This document shows, piece by piece, positions 1-6,805 of a stretch of DNA of 11,758 nt; positions within the stretch are counted from its first letter, which is position 1, and each line of letters opens with the position of its first letter. The DNA is from JBBQHM01 sp038323965. Its GTDB lineage: Bacteria; Verrucomicrobiota; Verrucomicrobiia; Chthoniobacterales; UBA10450. A program made the position numbers and the translations under genes. The DNA lies in NCBI GenBank assembly GCA_038323965.1, contig JBBQHM010000067.1:1-11758 (forward strand). Reading direction: 5' to 3'. The notes beneath the pieces are model-generated. The model had not been told where the DNA came from and did no database searches. It was given only the letters and a program-made list of their open reading frames with translations.

Positions 1-768
1 GAGCCAGCGCGCTTCGTTCCGTTCTGGCGGAGCGTTTTGCACACGACGTTGCAATACTGTTTTCGCAGAACGCGCGAATTCGTCGAGTGCAGATTCTGGC
101 CCCGTTCCATGCATGCCGGCGAGGACTTGAAGAAGACCCCAGCCTTCGCCGTGGTAGCGCTCGGTCGCGAGCACGCCCTCGCCTTTGAAATTTACGTAAT
201 CGATAAGCGCGTAGGCGCCGCCCGGGGTTCTGCTGACGCGCGCAAATTGAGCGCGGATATTGTCAGCTTGAGCACCGTTCGCAGCTGCAACCATCGTCGA
301 TAAAGAACTGTCGAGACGCGCGACAAGAAACTGCGCCTGTAAATTGATGGTTCGCGAGAGAAATTCGCGCAGCTCGAGCAGCCGGGGGGAGCTCTGCGCG
401 GCACGGAACTCGGCCCGCGAGTTCCAGGGACATGGCGCGCTATCTGAGATCCATGCGGGCAGCGAAGCTCCGCGGTCGCGAGCAAAGGCGATGAATTTCG
501 GAAAACTTTCCTCAAACGGTCCGCGGGCGCCATTGGGGTACCAGATGAAATGCCCAATGCCTAACGAAGCAAACTTCTCGCCCTCATTCCACGAGGTCAG
601 GCCGGCAATTGTTCCGGCGCACTCGTTCTGCCACACGCGTTGACCGATTCGTTGCGCTTCTTTCGGCGATAACTCGATGGCAGTCGCAGCCTGCGCCGTC
701 AGCACAATTGCCAGCGCAGCGATCGCTATCCGGCGCAATCTTGACGGTTTGCTTTTCTCCACTAACAT
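1..768 (-). CDS. Secreted protein of unknown function, possibly lysozyme-like (3' end outside the window)
   Basis: The reading frame is open for 256 codons from ATG at 768 to the left edge, with no stop, so the C-terminus is missing. A Shine-Dalgarno-like GGGAG lies 6 nt before the ATG. The N-terminus looks like a signal peptide: basic residues K5-R13, a hydrophobic stretch 14-28 and an AxA-type end near AATA (27-30). The mature part has a conserved-looking block: N48-E49-C50, GLTSWN (56-61), GEKF (63-66) and SLGIGHFIWYP (68-78). Later come CPWNSR (113-118), DYVNFKGEG (190-198) and GEGWGLLQV (207-215). C50 and C113 could form a disulfide. I recognise the style of a conserved hypothetical secreted family but not a name. 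A glutamate followed about 20 residues later by a T/S-x-G-x-G-H motif recalls GH24-type lysozymes, so a peptidoglycan-active enzyme is possible, though this is only an inference. The gene is divergent from the FKBP gene, 48 bp apart. Confidence 0.82.
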   Translation of the reverse strand, partial: MLVEKSKPSRLRRIAIAALAIVLTAQAATAIELSPKEAQRIGQRVWQNECAGTIAGLTSWNEGEKFASLGIGHFIWYPNGARGPFEESFPKFIAFARDRGASLPAWISDSAPCPWNSRAEFRAAQSSPRLLELREFLSRTINLQAQFLVARLDSSLSTMVAAANGAQADNIRAQFARVSRTPGGAYALIDYVNFKGEGVLATERYHGEGWGLLQVLAGMHGTGPESALDEFARSAKTVLQRRVQNAPPERNEARWL

Positions 769-816
769 TCGTTCTCCCGCCGCGGCCGGAAACATTGCCG
801 CCCTCTAAGAACCGCT

Positions 817-1533
817 ATGAAATTGTTAATCTGTGTCATCACTTTGGCTGCCGCCGTTTCCACCAGCTTTGCTCAAGAAAAGCCACAACTGAAGGACAAT
901 AAAGACAAAGTCAGTTACAGCTTCGGTTTAAATGTAGGATATACCTTCAAGAAGCAGAATATCGACATGAACACGGACGCGTTCATGACCGGATTCAAGG
1001 ACGCGATGACCGGCAAAGATCCCGTTCTGAATGAACAGCAGGTGCGCGAGGTGATGAGTGCTTTTGAGAAAGATATGGATCAAAAACAACAGGCGGCCGG
1101 TCAGAAGAACACGTCGGATGGCGAAAAATACCTCGCCGATAACAAAAACAAACCCGGCGTGAAGACAACCGCGAGCGGTTTGCAGTATAAAGTTTTGAAG
1201 GAAGGAACCGGCGCATCGCCCAAAGAGACTGACACCGTCACGGTGAATTATCGTGGAACACTGATCGATGGCACGGAGTTCGACAGTTCCTACAAGCGCG
1301 GCGAGCCGGCGACGTTTCCGCTTAACCGCGTGATCAAGGGTTGGACCGAAGGTCTGCAACTCATGAAGGTCGGGGCGAAATATCAATTCGTGATCCCACC
1401 AGGAATTGCTTACGGCGAGCGCGCTGCGGGTCAGATCACCCCGAATTCTACACTCATTTTCGAGGTCGAATTGCTTAACGCGAAACCTGCCGCCGCTGGT
1501 GCAGGGGCGAGCCCGAGCGGCTCACCGAAATAA
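817..1533 (+). CDS. Secreted FKBP-type peptidyl-prolyl cis-trans isomerase (Mip/FkpA-like)
   Basis: This 238-residue protein should catalyse cis-trans isomerisation of X-Pro bonds and assist folding outside the cytoplasm. Residues 1-19 form a signal peptide ending SFA before Q20. Residues about 30-105 match the helical FKBP N-terminal dimerisation domain (VSYSFGLNVG, then a charged helix). Residues about 118-222 are the FKBP catalytic domain, with YRGTLIDGTEFDSS (145-158), VIKGWTEGLQLMKVG (172-186), IPPGIAYGERA (193-203) and NSTLIFEVELL (210-220). The C-terminal tail from 222 is low-complexity Ala/Gly/Pro/Ser, as is common in secreted proteins. The length fits Mip/FkpA/FklB proteins. The ATG at 817 is chosen because it begins the signal peptide; only a weak ribosome site is visible. 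Its TAA lies 2 bp from the convergent rsfS stop, with no obvious terminator hairpin between them. Confidence 0.93.
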   Translation: MKLLICVITLAAAVSTSFAQEKPQLKDNKDKVSYSFGLNVGYTFKKQNIDMNTDAFMTGFKDAMTGKDPVLNEQQVREVMSAFEKDMDQKQQAAGQKNTSDGEKYLADNKNKPGVKTTASGLQYKVLKEGTGASPKETDTVTVNYRGTLIDGTEFDSSYKRGEPATFPLNRVIKGWTEGLQLMKVGAKYQFVIPPGIAYGERAAGQITPNSTLIFEVELLNAKPAAAGAGASPSGSPK

Positions 1534-1535
1534 AG

Positions 1536-1898
1536 CTACACCGTCGGCGAACTTTGCTCCCACGCCAGGCGTGGCGCATCGCTCCACAGATCTTCCAGCG
1601 AATAGAAATCGCGTTTCTCGCGGTGAAATACATGCACGATGACGTGCAGGTAATCGAGCACGATCCATTGGCTGGCGGGCAACCCGTCGACAGCGGACGC
1701 CCTCACGTGGTTGTCTTTCTTTAACCGATCCTCAATTTCCGCGGCGATTGCTTTCAGGTGCGGCTCGGATGTTCCCGAGCAGATCACGAAGAAATCTGTG
1801 AAAGTGGAAATTTCACGAAGGTCGAGGATCACGATGTCCTCGGCCTTTTTGTTGGAAGCGAGCTCACCGCAAGTCCGGGCTAGTTGTTTGGCCTCTAT
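1536..1898 (-). CDS. rsfS: Ribosome silencing factor RsfS, probable AUA start
   Basis: RsfS binds ribosomal protein uL14 on the large subunit and blocks subunit joining when nutrients are low. Conserved blocks are visible: KKAEDIVILDLREIS, FTDFFVICSGTSEPHLKAIA, a DG...WIVLDY region and VIVHVFHREKRDFYSLEDLW near the end. The first conventional in-frame start is GTG at 1832, but this would remove the family's first helix. The frame stays open upstream and encodes EAKQLARTCGELASNKKAEDI, which is clearly family-like. No ATG, GTG, TTG or CTG occurs there. The only suitable codon is AUA at 1898, with GGAG 8 nt upstream, giving 120 residues, the usual family length. The start overlaps the nadD stop. 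A -1 ribosomal slip at the nadD end, or a missing A in a homopolymer, are alternatives. The function is secure; the start is uncertain. Confidence 0.9.
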   Translation of the reverse strand: MEAKQLARTCGELASNKKAEDIVILDLREISTFTDFFVICSGTSEPHLKAIAAEIEDRLKKDNHVRASAVDGLPASQWIVLDYLHVIVHVFHREKRDFYSLEDLWSDAPRLAWEQSSPTV

Positions 1899-2464
1899 TT
1901 TCTTATCTCCATGTAAAGTTGCTCTTCTCGAATGATCGCTTCGACGGCTTTCGGCACAAGATAGCGAATGGGCCGCCCGCTGGCGACCCGTTCTCTAATG
2001 TCACTGCTGGATATGTCGATCTTTCGCTCGATTACGGGGAAAGAGTGCGCGGCCTCATTCCCGCTGCGGCTTAGCACCGCAAAGCTCACCAGTCGTTTCA
2101 AGTCTTCGAAGCGATGCCACGTCGCAAGATCATTCACGTGATCTTCACCAAGGAGGTAAATCAACTCCGCGCCGCTCTCACGAGCCGCGATGTGCTCGGC
2201 GGTATCGATCGTGAAAGAGGGCGGCGGACGGCGCACTTCGAAATTAGAAACGTCAAATGCGGGGTCGCCTTCAGTCGACGCCAGAACCATCCGCAGCCGG
2301 GCTTCCGCGGAGCTCTGTGGCTTGTTCATTTTGTGCGGAGACTGCCCTGCCGGAACGAAGATTACCTTTTCCAACCCAAGTTGTTCATGCGCGTCGCGCG
2401 CAAGAATAAGGTGGCCGTGATGAATCGGGTCGAAGGTGCCGCCGTAGACTCCGATCTTCCTCAA
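1895..2464 (-). CDS. nadD: Nicotinate-nucleotide adenylyltransferase
   Basis: NadD joins ATP and nicotinate mononucleotide to give deamido-NAD, in the cytoplasmic de novo and salvage pathway to NAD. The 189-residue protein opens with the nucleotidyltransferase signature GGTFDPIHHGHL (about residues 9-20), with the HxGH motif that binds the ATP phosphates. It continues with FVPAGQSPHK (about 36-45), and ends with the adenylate-binding ISSSDIRERVASGRPIRYLVP region, whose SSxxIR motif is typical. The start is TTG at 2464, placed exactly where family members begin (MRKIGVYGG). A GGAAG lies about 12 nt upstream, which is rather far. The stop overlaps the start of rsfS, and nadD-rsfS is a widespread gene pair. 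The gene is divergent from nagZ over 94 bp, which must hold both promoters. Confidence 0.95.
   Translation of the reverse strand: MRKIGVYGGTFDPIHHGHLILARDAHEQLGLEKVIFVPAGQSPHKMNKPQSSAEARLRMVLASTEGDPAFDVSNFEVRRPPPSFTIDTAEHIAARESGAELIYLLGEDHVNDLATWHRFEDLKRLVSFAVLSRSGNEAAHSFPVIERKIDISSSDIRERVASGRPIRYLVPKAVEAIIREEQLYMEIRK
1907..1910 (-). promoter_or_regulatory. Shine-Dalgarno site for rsfS
   Basis: GGAG inside the last codons of nadD lies 8 nt before the AUA at 1898-1896. This spacing is good for initiation and is the main reason for preferring the AUA over GTG at 1832. It implies translational coupling of rsfS to nadD. Confidence 0.5.
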
Positions 2465-2558
2465 ATCGCGAAAGGCTTCCGGCTGCGACCGAGCGCAGCC
2501 TCATCCGAGATAGGAGTTTTGTTTTCGACAGGCTGCATCAGAATTACCGTCACAAAAT

Positions 2559-3659
2559 ATGGAGCGCTCTTCCGTCGGTCAACTTCTGCTTGTCGGCGTG
2601 CCCGGTTACGAACTTGATGCGCACACCGCAGAAATGTTTCGCCGCGTGCAGCCGGGTGGTTTTATTCTCTTCGGTCGAAACATCAGGACGCCGGCGCAGC
2701 TCCGGAAACTCATCGATGACCTGCGGGATCTCAGCGCGGTTGAGCCGATCATCACGATTGACCAGGAAGGCGGGCGGGTTTCGCGTTTGCGTTTGCTGGG
2801 CAATGAGCCGCCGAACGCGCAGCAGCTACGGGATAAGGGCGACGTCAATCTCATCCGCAAACATGGCAACATCACGGGGCGGTTGCTCCGACTTTTCGGT
2901 TTCAATCTCGACCTTTGCCCGGTGCTCGATATTTCCTTCGACGATGACGCGGACAACTCATTGCGCGGACGTTGCTATGGCAAAAGCGTCGCGCAGGTGA
3001 TTGAGCTCGCTGGCGCCTTCAACGATGCAATGCGAGCGCAGGGGATCGCAAGCTGCGGAAAACATTTCCCGGGATACTCGGCCGCAACTCTCGATGCGCA
3101 CCACGATTTGCCGAAAATCGATCGCACTCTGGCGCAGCTCGAGCGCGAGGAGCTTGCCGTCTTCCGGAAACTCGCGCCGCACGTCGACAGTATGATGATT
3201 TGTCATGGGTGGTATCCGGTTTTTGAGCGCGCGAAATGTCCCGCTTCACTTTCTCCGCGCGTGATCACCGATCTTCTCCGGAAGGACATGAAATTTGGCG
3301 GCCTCGTGATGACGGACGACCTGGATATGGGTGCGATTCTTAACGAATACGGTTTCGACGAAATGCTTCGTCTCGCGCTCGCAGCGGGAAATGATCTGGC
3401 GATGATTTGCCATCGCGTAGAGAAAATATCGGATGCCGCCGACGTCCTGGCGAAGCTTCCGGGGGATCAACTCGATCGCGCGCTCGGCCACATTCATCGC
3501 TTCAAGCAAACCCTAAAACCCCCGCTGTCATTCACTGACTCCAACTTCGCGGTTATCGACGCGGAAGTCTGGGATCTTCGCGTCGCCGTGCTGGGCGAAG
3601 CCGGCGCGGCGGAGCGTAGTCCGGAAGATGGTAAACGGTCGCCGGTAGAGTTGTATTGA
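2559..3659 (+). CDS. nagZ: Beta-N-acetylhexosaminidase NagZ (GH3)
   Basis: NagZ removes the terminal GlcNAc from GlcNAc-anhydro-MurNAc peptides during cell-wall recycling, usually in the cytoplasm. The 366-residue protein is a single-domain GH3 enzyme. Visible motifs are GGFILFGRN (33-41), IDQEGGRV (67-74), GKHFPGY (167-173) and a D-x-H pair (D179, H181) on the loop that carries the acid/base dyad in NagZ-type GH3 enzymes. Next is MTDDLDMGAI (251-260), whose first Asp, D253, should be the nucleophile. There is no signal peptide, which fits a cytoplasmic enzyme. The usual KHFPGHGDT is changed to KHFPGYSAAT, losing the His and Asp of that loop; the D-x-H dyad itself is kept. The ATG at 2559 has no clear ribosome site. 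The stop overlaps the TTG start of the next frame (TTGA), suggesting one transcript. Confidence 0.9.
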   Translation: MERSSVGQLLLVGVPGYELDAHTAEMFRRVQPGGFILFGRNIRTPAQLRKLIDDLRDLSAVEPIITIDQEGGRVSRLRLLGNEPPNAQQLRDKGDVNLIRKHGNITGRLLRLFGFNLDLCPVLDISFDDDADNSLRGRCYGKSVAQVIELAGAFNDAMRAQGIASCGKHFPGYSAATLDAHHDLPKIDRTLAQLEREELAVFRKLAPHVDSMMICHGWYPVFERAKCPASLSPRVITDLLRKDMKFGGLVMTDDLDMGAILNEYGFDEMLRLALAAGNDLAMICHRVEKISDAADVLAKLPGDQLDRALGHIHRFKQTLKPPLSFTDSNFAVIDAEVWDLRVAVLGEAGAAERSPEDGKRSPVELY

Positions 3660-4108
3660 GATCAGACTCGCGATACCCGGAGATCGACGGGCTGCGCGGC
3701 TTCGCTTGCCTTTCCGTCGTCGCGCATCACTGCTATTTCTACGGCGGCAGATATCAGTGGCCGTTCGATCTGCTGGCGACTGCGCTCATCGCCGCGGGAT
3801 TGTTTTATCCAAAACTGCGCAAGCTTTTCTCAAGTCGCGTGATCGTCTCGGTCGGCCTGATTTCCTATTCTCTCTACCTGATCCATTTACCGGTCATTGA
3901 TTTCATCCATCGGTGGACCGCCGCCTTTTCCTGGCCGGAATGGCAGCAGTTATTGTTTTATCAGGGTCTGGTGTTGCCGGTCTGCGCGCTCGTGGCTTAC
4001 CCGTTTTATGTTGCGTTTGAGCGACCATTCTTACGCGTGGCAGCGTCTGATCGCACCGCGGTTTTGATCGATGCCCACCCGCAATCAGCTTCGATTTCGC
4101 GCGATTAA
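3656..4108 (+). pseudogene. Internally deleted acyltransferase-3 (OafA-like) membrane protein remnant
   Basis: The 150-residue frame begins at TTG 3656, overlapping the nagZ stop. Residues 7-25 (RYPEIDGLRGFACLSVVAHH) are the classic N-terminus and first helix of integral-membrane acyltransferase-3 proteins, which O-acylate surface sugars. Residues about 36-126 match the C-terminal end of the same family: one hydrophobic segment, then LFSSRVIVSVGLISYSLYLIH, another membrane span and the closing FERPFLR. Family members are normally about 350-400 residues with about ten membrane spans. The middle, including the FFVLSGFLI-type region and most conserved core residues, is missing. The junction lies near residues 30-36. 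The deletion is in frame and no stop was introduced, so a short protein may still be made, but acyltransferase activity is unlikely. TTG is the best start because the family homology begins within a few residues. Confidence 0.7.
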
Positions 4109-4137
4109 TTGACGCATTCTGTGTGACCCACTAGCGT
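4109..4137 (+). promoter_or_regulatory. Candidate sigma-70-type promoter of the zinc-ribbon gene
   Basis: TTGACG (4109-4114) is followed after 17 bp by TAGCGT (4132-4137), a good -35 with a weak -10. The -10 ends 6 nt before the GTG start at 4144, so transcription would begin at or next to the start codon. No Shine-Dalgarno sequence is present, which fits a leaderless mRNA. Confidence 0.4.
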
Positions 4138-4143
4138 TCGCGC

Positions 4144-4848
4144 GTGCAAGCGGAACTTGAGCGACTCCTCGTCCTTCAGGACCGCGACCAGAAGATCCGG
4201 CAGATTCGCGCGGAGATCGGCGTTTTACCGGAGCAGAAGCGAAATCTCGAGGCGCAGCTAGCAGCGAGCGTGGCAAGCCTGGAAGCAGCCAAGCTGCGCG
4301 CCAGGGAAGTGGAAGTGCAGCGAAAAAGTCTTGAGCTCGATGTTGGCACCCGGCAGGGAAGCATCGCTCGGCTGAAAACGCAGCAATACGAGACGCGCAA
4401 GAACGATGAATTTCAGGCCATGGGTCATGAAATCGAGCGCTACGAAAAAGAGATACAGAAAATCGAGGACCAGGAGCTCGAGCTCATGGAGCAGTATGAC
4501 AAGCTCAAGGCGGAGATCGCAGGGGAGGAGAAAACTTCAGCTTCAGCAAAAGCTTCTGTCGCGCGCCAGATGAGCGATCTCGATGAGAAAGGCGCTACCT
4601 TGAAAGCGCGGCTCGACGAGTTAGCGACGGAGCGGGAGACGCTGGTGGCTGGCATCGATGAGGATGTGGCCGAGCGTTACGAGCGCCTCTTCGCGAGCAA
4701 GGGGGACGCGGCCATTGTCGCGGTGGAACACGGCGTGTGCACAGGTTGTCACATGAAAGTGACCACGCAGACCGCCGTGCGAGCTCGCAGCGAAAACGAA
4801 ATCGTTAGCTGCGAACAGTGCGGGCGAATTCTTTTCTCCGCGAACTAA
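4144..4848 (+). CDS. Coiled-coil C4-type zinc-ribbon protein (CdsZ/CT398-like)
   Basis: The 234-residue protein has two parts. Residues about 1-180 are a long, charged helical hairpin rich in Glu, Lys, Arg and Gln, with a family-typical turn segment KNDEFQAMGHEI (87-97). Residues about 195-230 form a zinc ribbon with C199-x2-C202 and C223-x2-C226. This is the architecture of the widespread zf-RING_7 family, which includes chlamydial CdsZ/CT398. Members are described as adaptor or nucleic-acid-associated proteins, but no general function is established, and I do not assign one here. The GTG at 4144 is the first possible start, because an in-frame TAG lies 12 bp upstream at 4132-4134. No ribosome site is visible. 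The gene ends 9 bp from the convergent ychF stop. Confidence 0.87.
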   Translation: MQAELERLLVLQDRDQKIRQIRAEIGVLPEQKRNLEAQLAASVASLEAAKLRAREVEVQRKSLELDVGTRQGSIARLKTQQYETRKNDEFQAMGHEIERYEKEIQKIEDQELELMEQYDKLKAEIAGEEKTSASAKASVARQMSDLDEKGATLKARLDELATERETLVAGIDEDVAERYERLFASKGDAAIVAVEHGVCTGCHMKVTTQTAVRARSENEIVSCEQCGRILFSAN

Positions 4849-4857
4849 GGCGCGGCT

Positions 4858-5979
4858 TCAAACGTTAAAGCGGAACTCGACGACGTCGCCATCTTTGACG
4901 ACGTATTCTTTTCCTTCGATGCGCAGCTTTCCCGCTTCCCGCGCTTTCGCGAACGAGCCGAGCCCCACCAGATCGTCGAAGTGCACAACTTCGGCGGCGA
5001 TGAATCCGCGCTCGAAATCAGTGTGAATCACGCCGGCGGCGGCGGGCGCTTTATCTCCTTCGTGAATGGTCCACGCCCGCGTTTCCTTTTCACCGGTTGT
5101 AAGATACGTGCGCAGACCAAGCAGGTGATAAACCGCGCGAATCAGCCCGCCAACTCCACTCGTCTCCACGCCCAGACCGCGGAGATATTCTAACGATTCC
5201 TCCTCGCTGAGATCGACCAGTTCGCTCTCAATCTGCGCGCTGATTACGACCGCTCCCGTGCCGAAGTGGTCGCGCGCATAGGCTTCAACTTCTCGAACAT
5301 GTTTAGCCGCGGGCGAATTGTCCCCCTTGGCAATGCCGGCAAGATCGGTCTCGGCGACGTTGCACGCGAAAATCACCGGCTTTGCCGTCATCAGGAAAAA
5401 CTCCCGCGCCACGATTTTCTCATCGTCCGATAACTGCGCGGTAATCGCCGGTTTTCCGGAATCGAGATGCGGCAGCAGTTTTGCAATAACCGCTGCTTCC
5501 GCTTTGGCCGTCTTGGAACCCGCGCGCACTTCTTTCTGCAGTCGATCGCTGCGCTTTTGCAGTGACGCGAGATCGGCGATCCCGAGCTCGGTATTTATCA
5601 CTTCAATGTCGCGCACGGGGTCGATACTGCCGCTCACGTGATGAATATCGCTGCTCTCGAAGCAACGCACCACCTGCACCACGGCGTGGACCTCCCGGAT
5701 ATGACTCAAAAACTGGTTGCCCAGCCCCTCGCCGGAGCTCGCCCCTTTCACCAGGCCTGCGATGTCGACGAACTCGATCGCGGCCGGAACAATCTTCGTG
5801 GAATGCGAAAGCGCCGCAAGCGTTGCCAGTCGCGAATCCGGTACCACCACAACGCCAACGTTCGGATCAATAGTGCAGAACGGATAATTCGCTGCCTGCG
5901 CCTTCTGGGTGCGGGTAACGGCGTTAAACAGCGTCGACTTCCCGACGTTTGGCAGACCTACGATTCCGGCGCTGAGCAT
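4858..5979 (-). CDS. ychF: Ribosome-binding ATPase/GTPase YchF (Obg family)
   Basis: YchF (OLA1 in eukaryotes) is a universally conserved P-loop NTPase that binds ribosomes and prefers ATP. The 373-residue protein has the Walker A GLPNVGKST (8-16), a switch II DIAGLVKGASSGEGLGN (72-88) and the diagnostic NVAE (207-210) in place of the GTPase NKxD, which explains the relaxed nucleotide specificity. A coiled-coil insertion covers about 128-165. The C-terminal TGS domain (about 285-369) contains the AWTIHEG and VHFDD segments and ends DVVEFRFNV, as in most members. The length is typical. The ATG at 5979 begins exactly at MLSAGIVG. No strong ribosome site precedes it. The gene lies 48 bp downstream of the HTH gene on the same strand and may be cotranscribed or use its own promoter in that gap. 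Confidence 0.97.
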   Translation of the reverse strand: MLSAGIVGLPNVGKSTLFNAVTRTQKAQAANYPFCTIDPNVGVVVVPDSRLATLAALSHSTKIVPAAIEFVDIAGLVKGASSGEGLGNQFLSHIREVHAVVQVVRCFESSDIHHVSGSIDPVRDIEVINTELGIADLASLQKRSDRLQKEVRAGSKTAKAEAAVIAKLLPHLDSGKPAITAQLSDDEKIVAREFFLMTAKPVIFACNVAETDLAGIAKGDNSPAAKHVREVEAYARDHFGTGAVVISAQIESELVDLSEEESLEYLRGLGVETSGVGGLIRAVYHLLGLRTYLTTGEKETRAWTIHEGDKAPAAAGVIHTDFERGFIAAEVVHFDDLVGLGSFAKAREAGKLRIEGKEYVVKDGDVVEFRFNV

Positions 5980-6027
5980 GAGGCGCGGACGTTAAGCCAA
6001 ACTACAGTCGTGGTCTATACCGCATGC

Positions 6028-6243
6028 TCATTCGTCGACCCACGGAAAGACTTCCTCGAGCGGCTTGCCGAAGACGCGCGCGATGCGAAACGCCGCTTTG
6101 AGCGTCGGCGAATACTTGCCGGCTTCAATCGCGGCAATCGTCTGTCGTGTCATCCCGATCCGTTCCCCCAGCTCTGCCTGCGTCATTTCACCGGCGAGGA
6201 AGCGCAGCAGGCGGATTTGGTTCGTTAGCTTTTTCTTACGCAT
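6028..6243 (-). CDS. Small Cro/CI-type HTH transcriptional regulator (YozG-like)
   Basis: The 71-residue protein is nearly all one helix-turn-helix domain: a basic start RKKKLTN, then TQAELGERIGMTRQTIAAIEAGKYSPTLKAAFRIA, and a short GKPLEEVFPW tail. This closely follows YozG/XRE-family stand-alone regulators. The ATG at 6243 is preferred over a possible start 36 bp upstream, because the upstream residues lie inside the membrane-protein gene and the family begins with MRKK-like residues. AGAGGA is a close ribosome site. The start overlaps the membrane-protein stop (ATGCGTAA), so the two are translationally coupled. The usual role of such pairs is autoregulation of the operon; the palindrome at 6695-6714 is a natural target, by inference. 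Confidence 0.9.
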   Translation of the reverse strand: MRKKKLTNQIRLLRFLAGEMTQAELGERIGMTRQTIAAIEAGKYSPTLKAAFRIARVFGKPLEEVFPWVDE

Positions 6244-6688
6244 GCCATCCTCTGCGGTAGCTCGCGACAATAATTCCATAGCGCACGACTTCGGCGACGA
6301 GTAGTGCGAACAGCGCCGCGTTGATGATCGTCCATCCGCGATCTCTGACCGGCATTACGCAGCCCACCGAAATGATGCCTACCATCAGCACGAAATCCGC
6401 AGCGGCCGCGCCGCGTCGCGCGATCGCGCGGTCGCGCTCATCCGCGGCTCCCTGCGCTTCGGCGCCCGAAGCAAACGCAATCGCAACGCTGGCCGCGGCC
6501 ACCACAACCGCCTGGATCACGAGGACGGCAGCAAGGTAACCGAGAAGACGAAGGGTGGTTGCCCCATGCTGCATTGCAGTTGTGGCGAGCACGAAATAAA
6601 CGCCGTAGGCGGTGATCATTGATACGAGCGATAGCCACGCGATTTTCTCGCGAAAGGCGATCCCGACGCGGTCCTGTGAGGTATTCAT
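6236..6688 (-). CDS. Four-helix membrane protein, DUF2178-like
   Basis: The 150-residue protein has four predicted membrane segments (about 17-39, 46-73, 97-114 and 119-142). A central cytoplasmic DERDRAIARR (83-92) sits just before segment three. An acidic-basic DER-E/D-R block before TM3 is typical of DUF2178-type proteins, which are commonly encoded next to a YozG-like HTH regulator, as here. The molecular function of this family is not known. No signal peptide, enzyme motif or metal site is visible. The ATG at 6688 has no Shine-Dalgarno sequence; the predicted promoter would start transcription at the ATG itself. It is the first gene of a two-gene operon with the HTH gene. Confidence 0.85.
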   Translation of the reverse strand: MNTSQDRVGIAFREKIAWLSLVSMITAYGVYFVLATTAMQHGATTLRLLGYLAAVLVIQAVVVAAASVAIAFASGAEAQGAADERDRAIARRGAAAADFVLMVGIISVGCVMPVRDRGWTIINAALFALLVAEVVRYGIIVASYRRGWHA

Positions 6689-6694
6689 AACGCG

Positions 6695-6722
6695 ATGTTA
6701 ATAATATTTAACATAAAGTCAA
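6695..6722 (-). promoter_or_regulatory. Promoter with overlapping palindromic operator candidate
   Basis: Read on the minus strand, TTGACT (6722-6717) and TAACAT (6700-6695) are separated by 16 bp. A perfect inverted repeat, ATGTTAA-N6-TTAACAT, covers 6695-6714, so it fills the spacer and the -10. This is an AT-rich island in GC-rich DNA. The -10 ends 6 nt before the ATG at 6688, predicting a leaderless transcript. A dimeric HTH repressor bound here would block RNA polymerase, and the product of the second gene in the operon is the obvious candidate. Confidence 0.6.
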
Positions 6723-6805
6723 GAATAAATTGCATTGATACCTAACGTTTCGTGTTGCTGACCCAGCATCGCCTCCTCCCGCGCTCTTTTGCCGCGTTAA
6801 AGCAA

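Noticed and set aside
192..557. Minus-strand 121-codon frame inside the left-edge gene
   Set aside because: It is a shadow of the 256-codon frame that starts at 768, which has a ribosome site, signal peptide and motif-like blocks.
4838..4855. Hairpin ccgcg-N8-cgcgg spanning the convergent stops of the zinc-ribbon gene and ychF, as a bidirectional terminator
   Set aside because: The stem is only 5 bp with an 8-nt loop and no T-run follows it on either strand, so termination is not supported.
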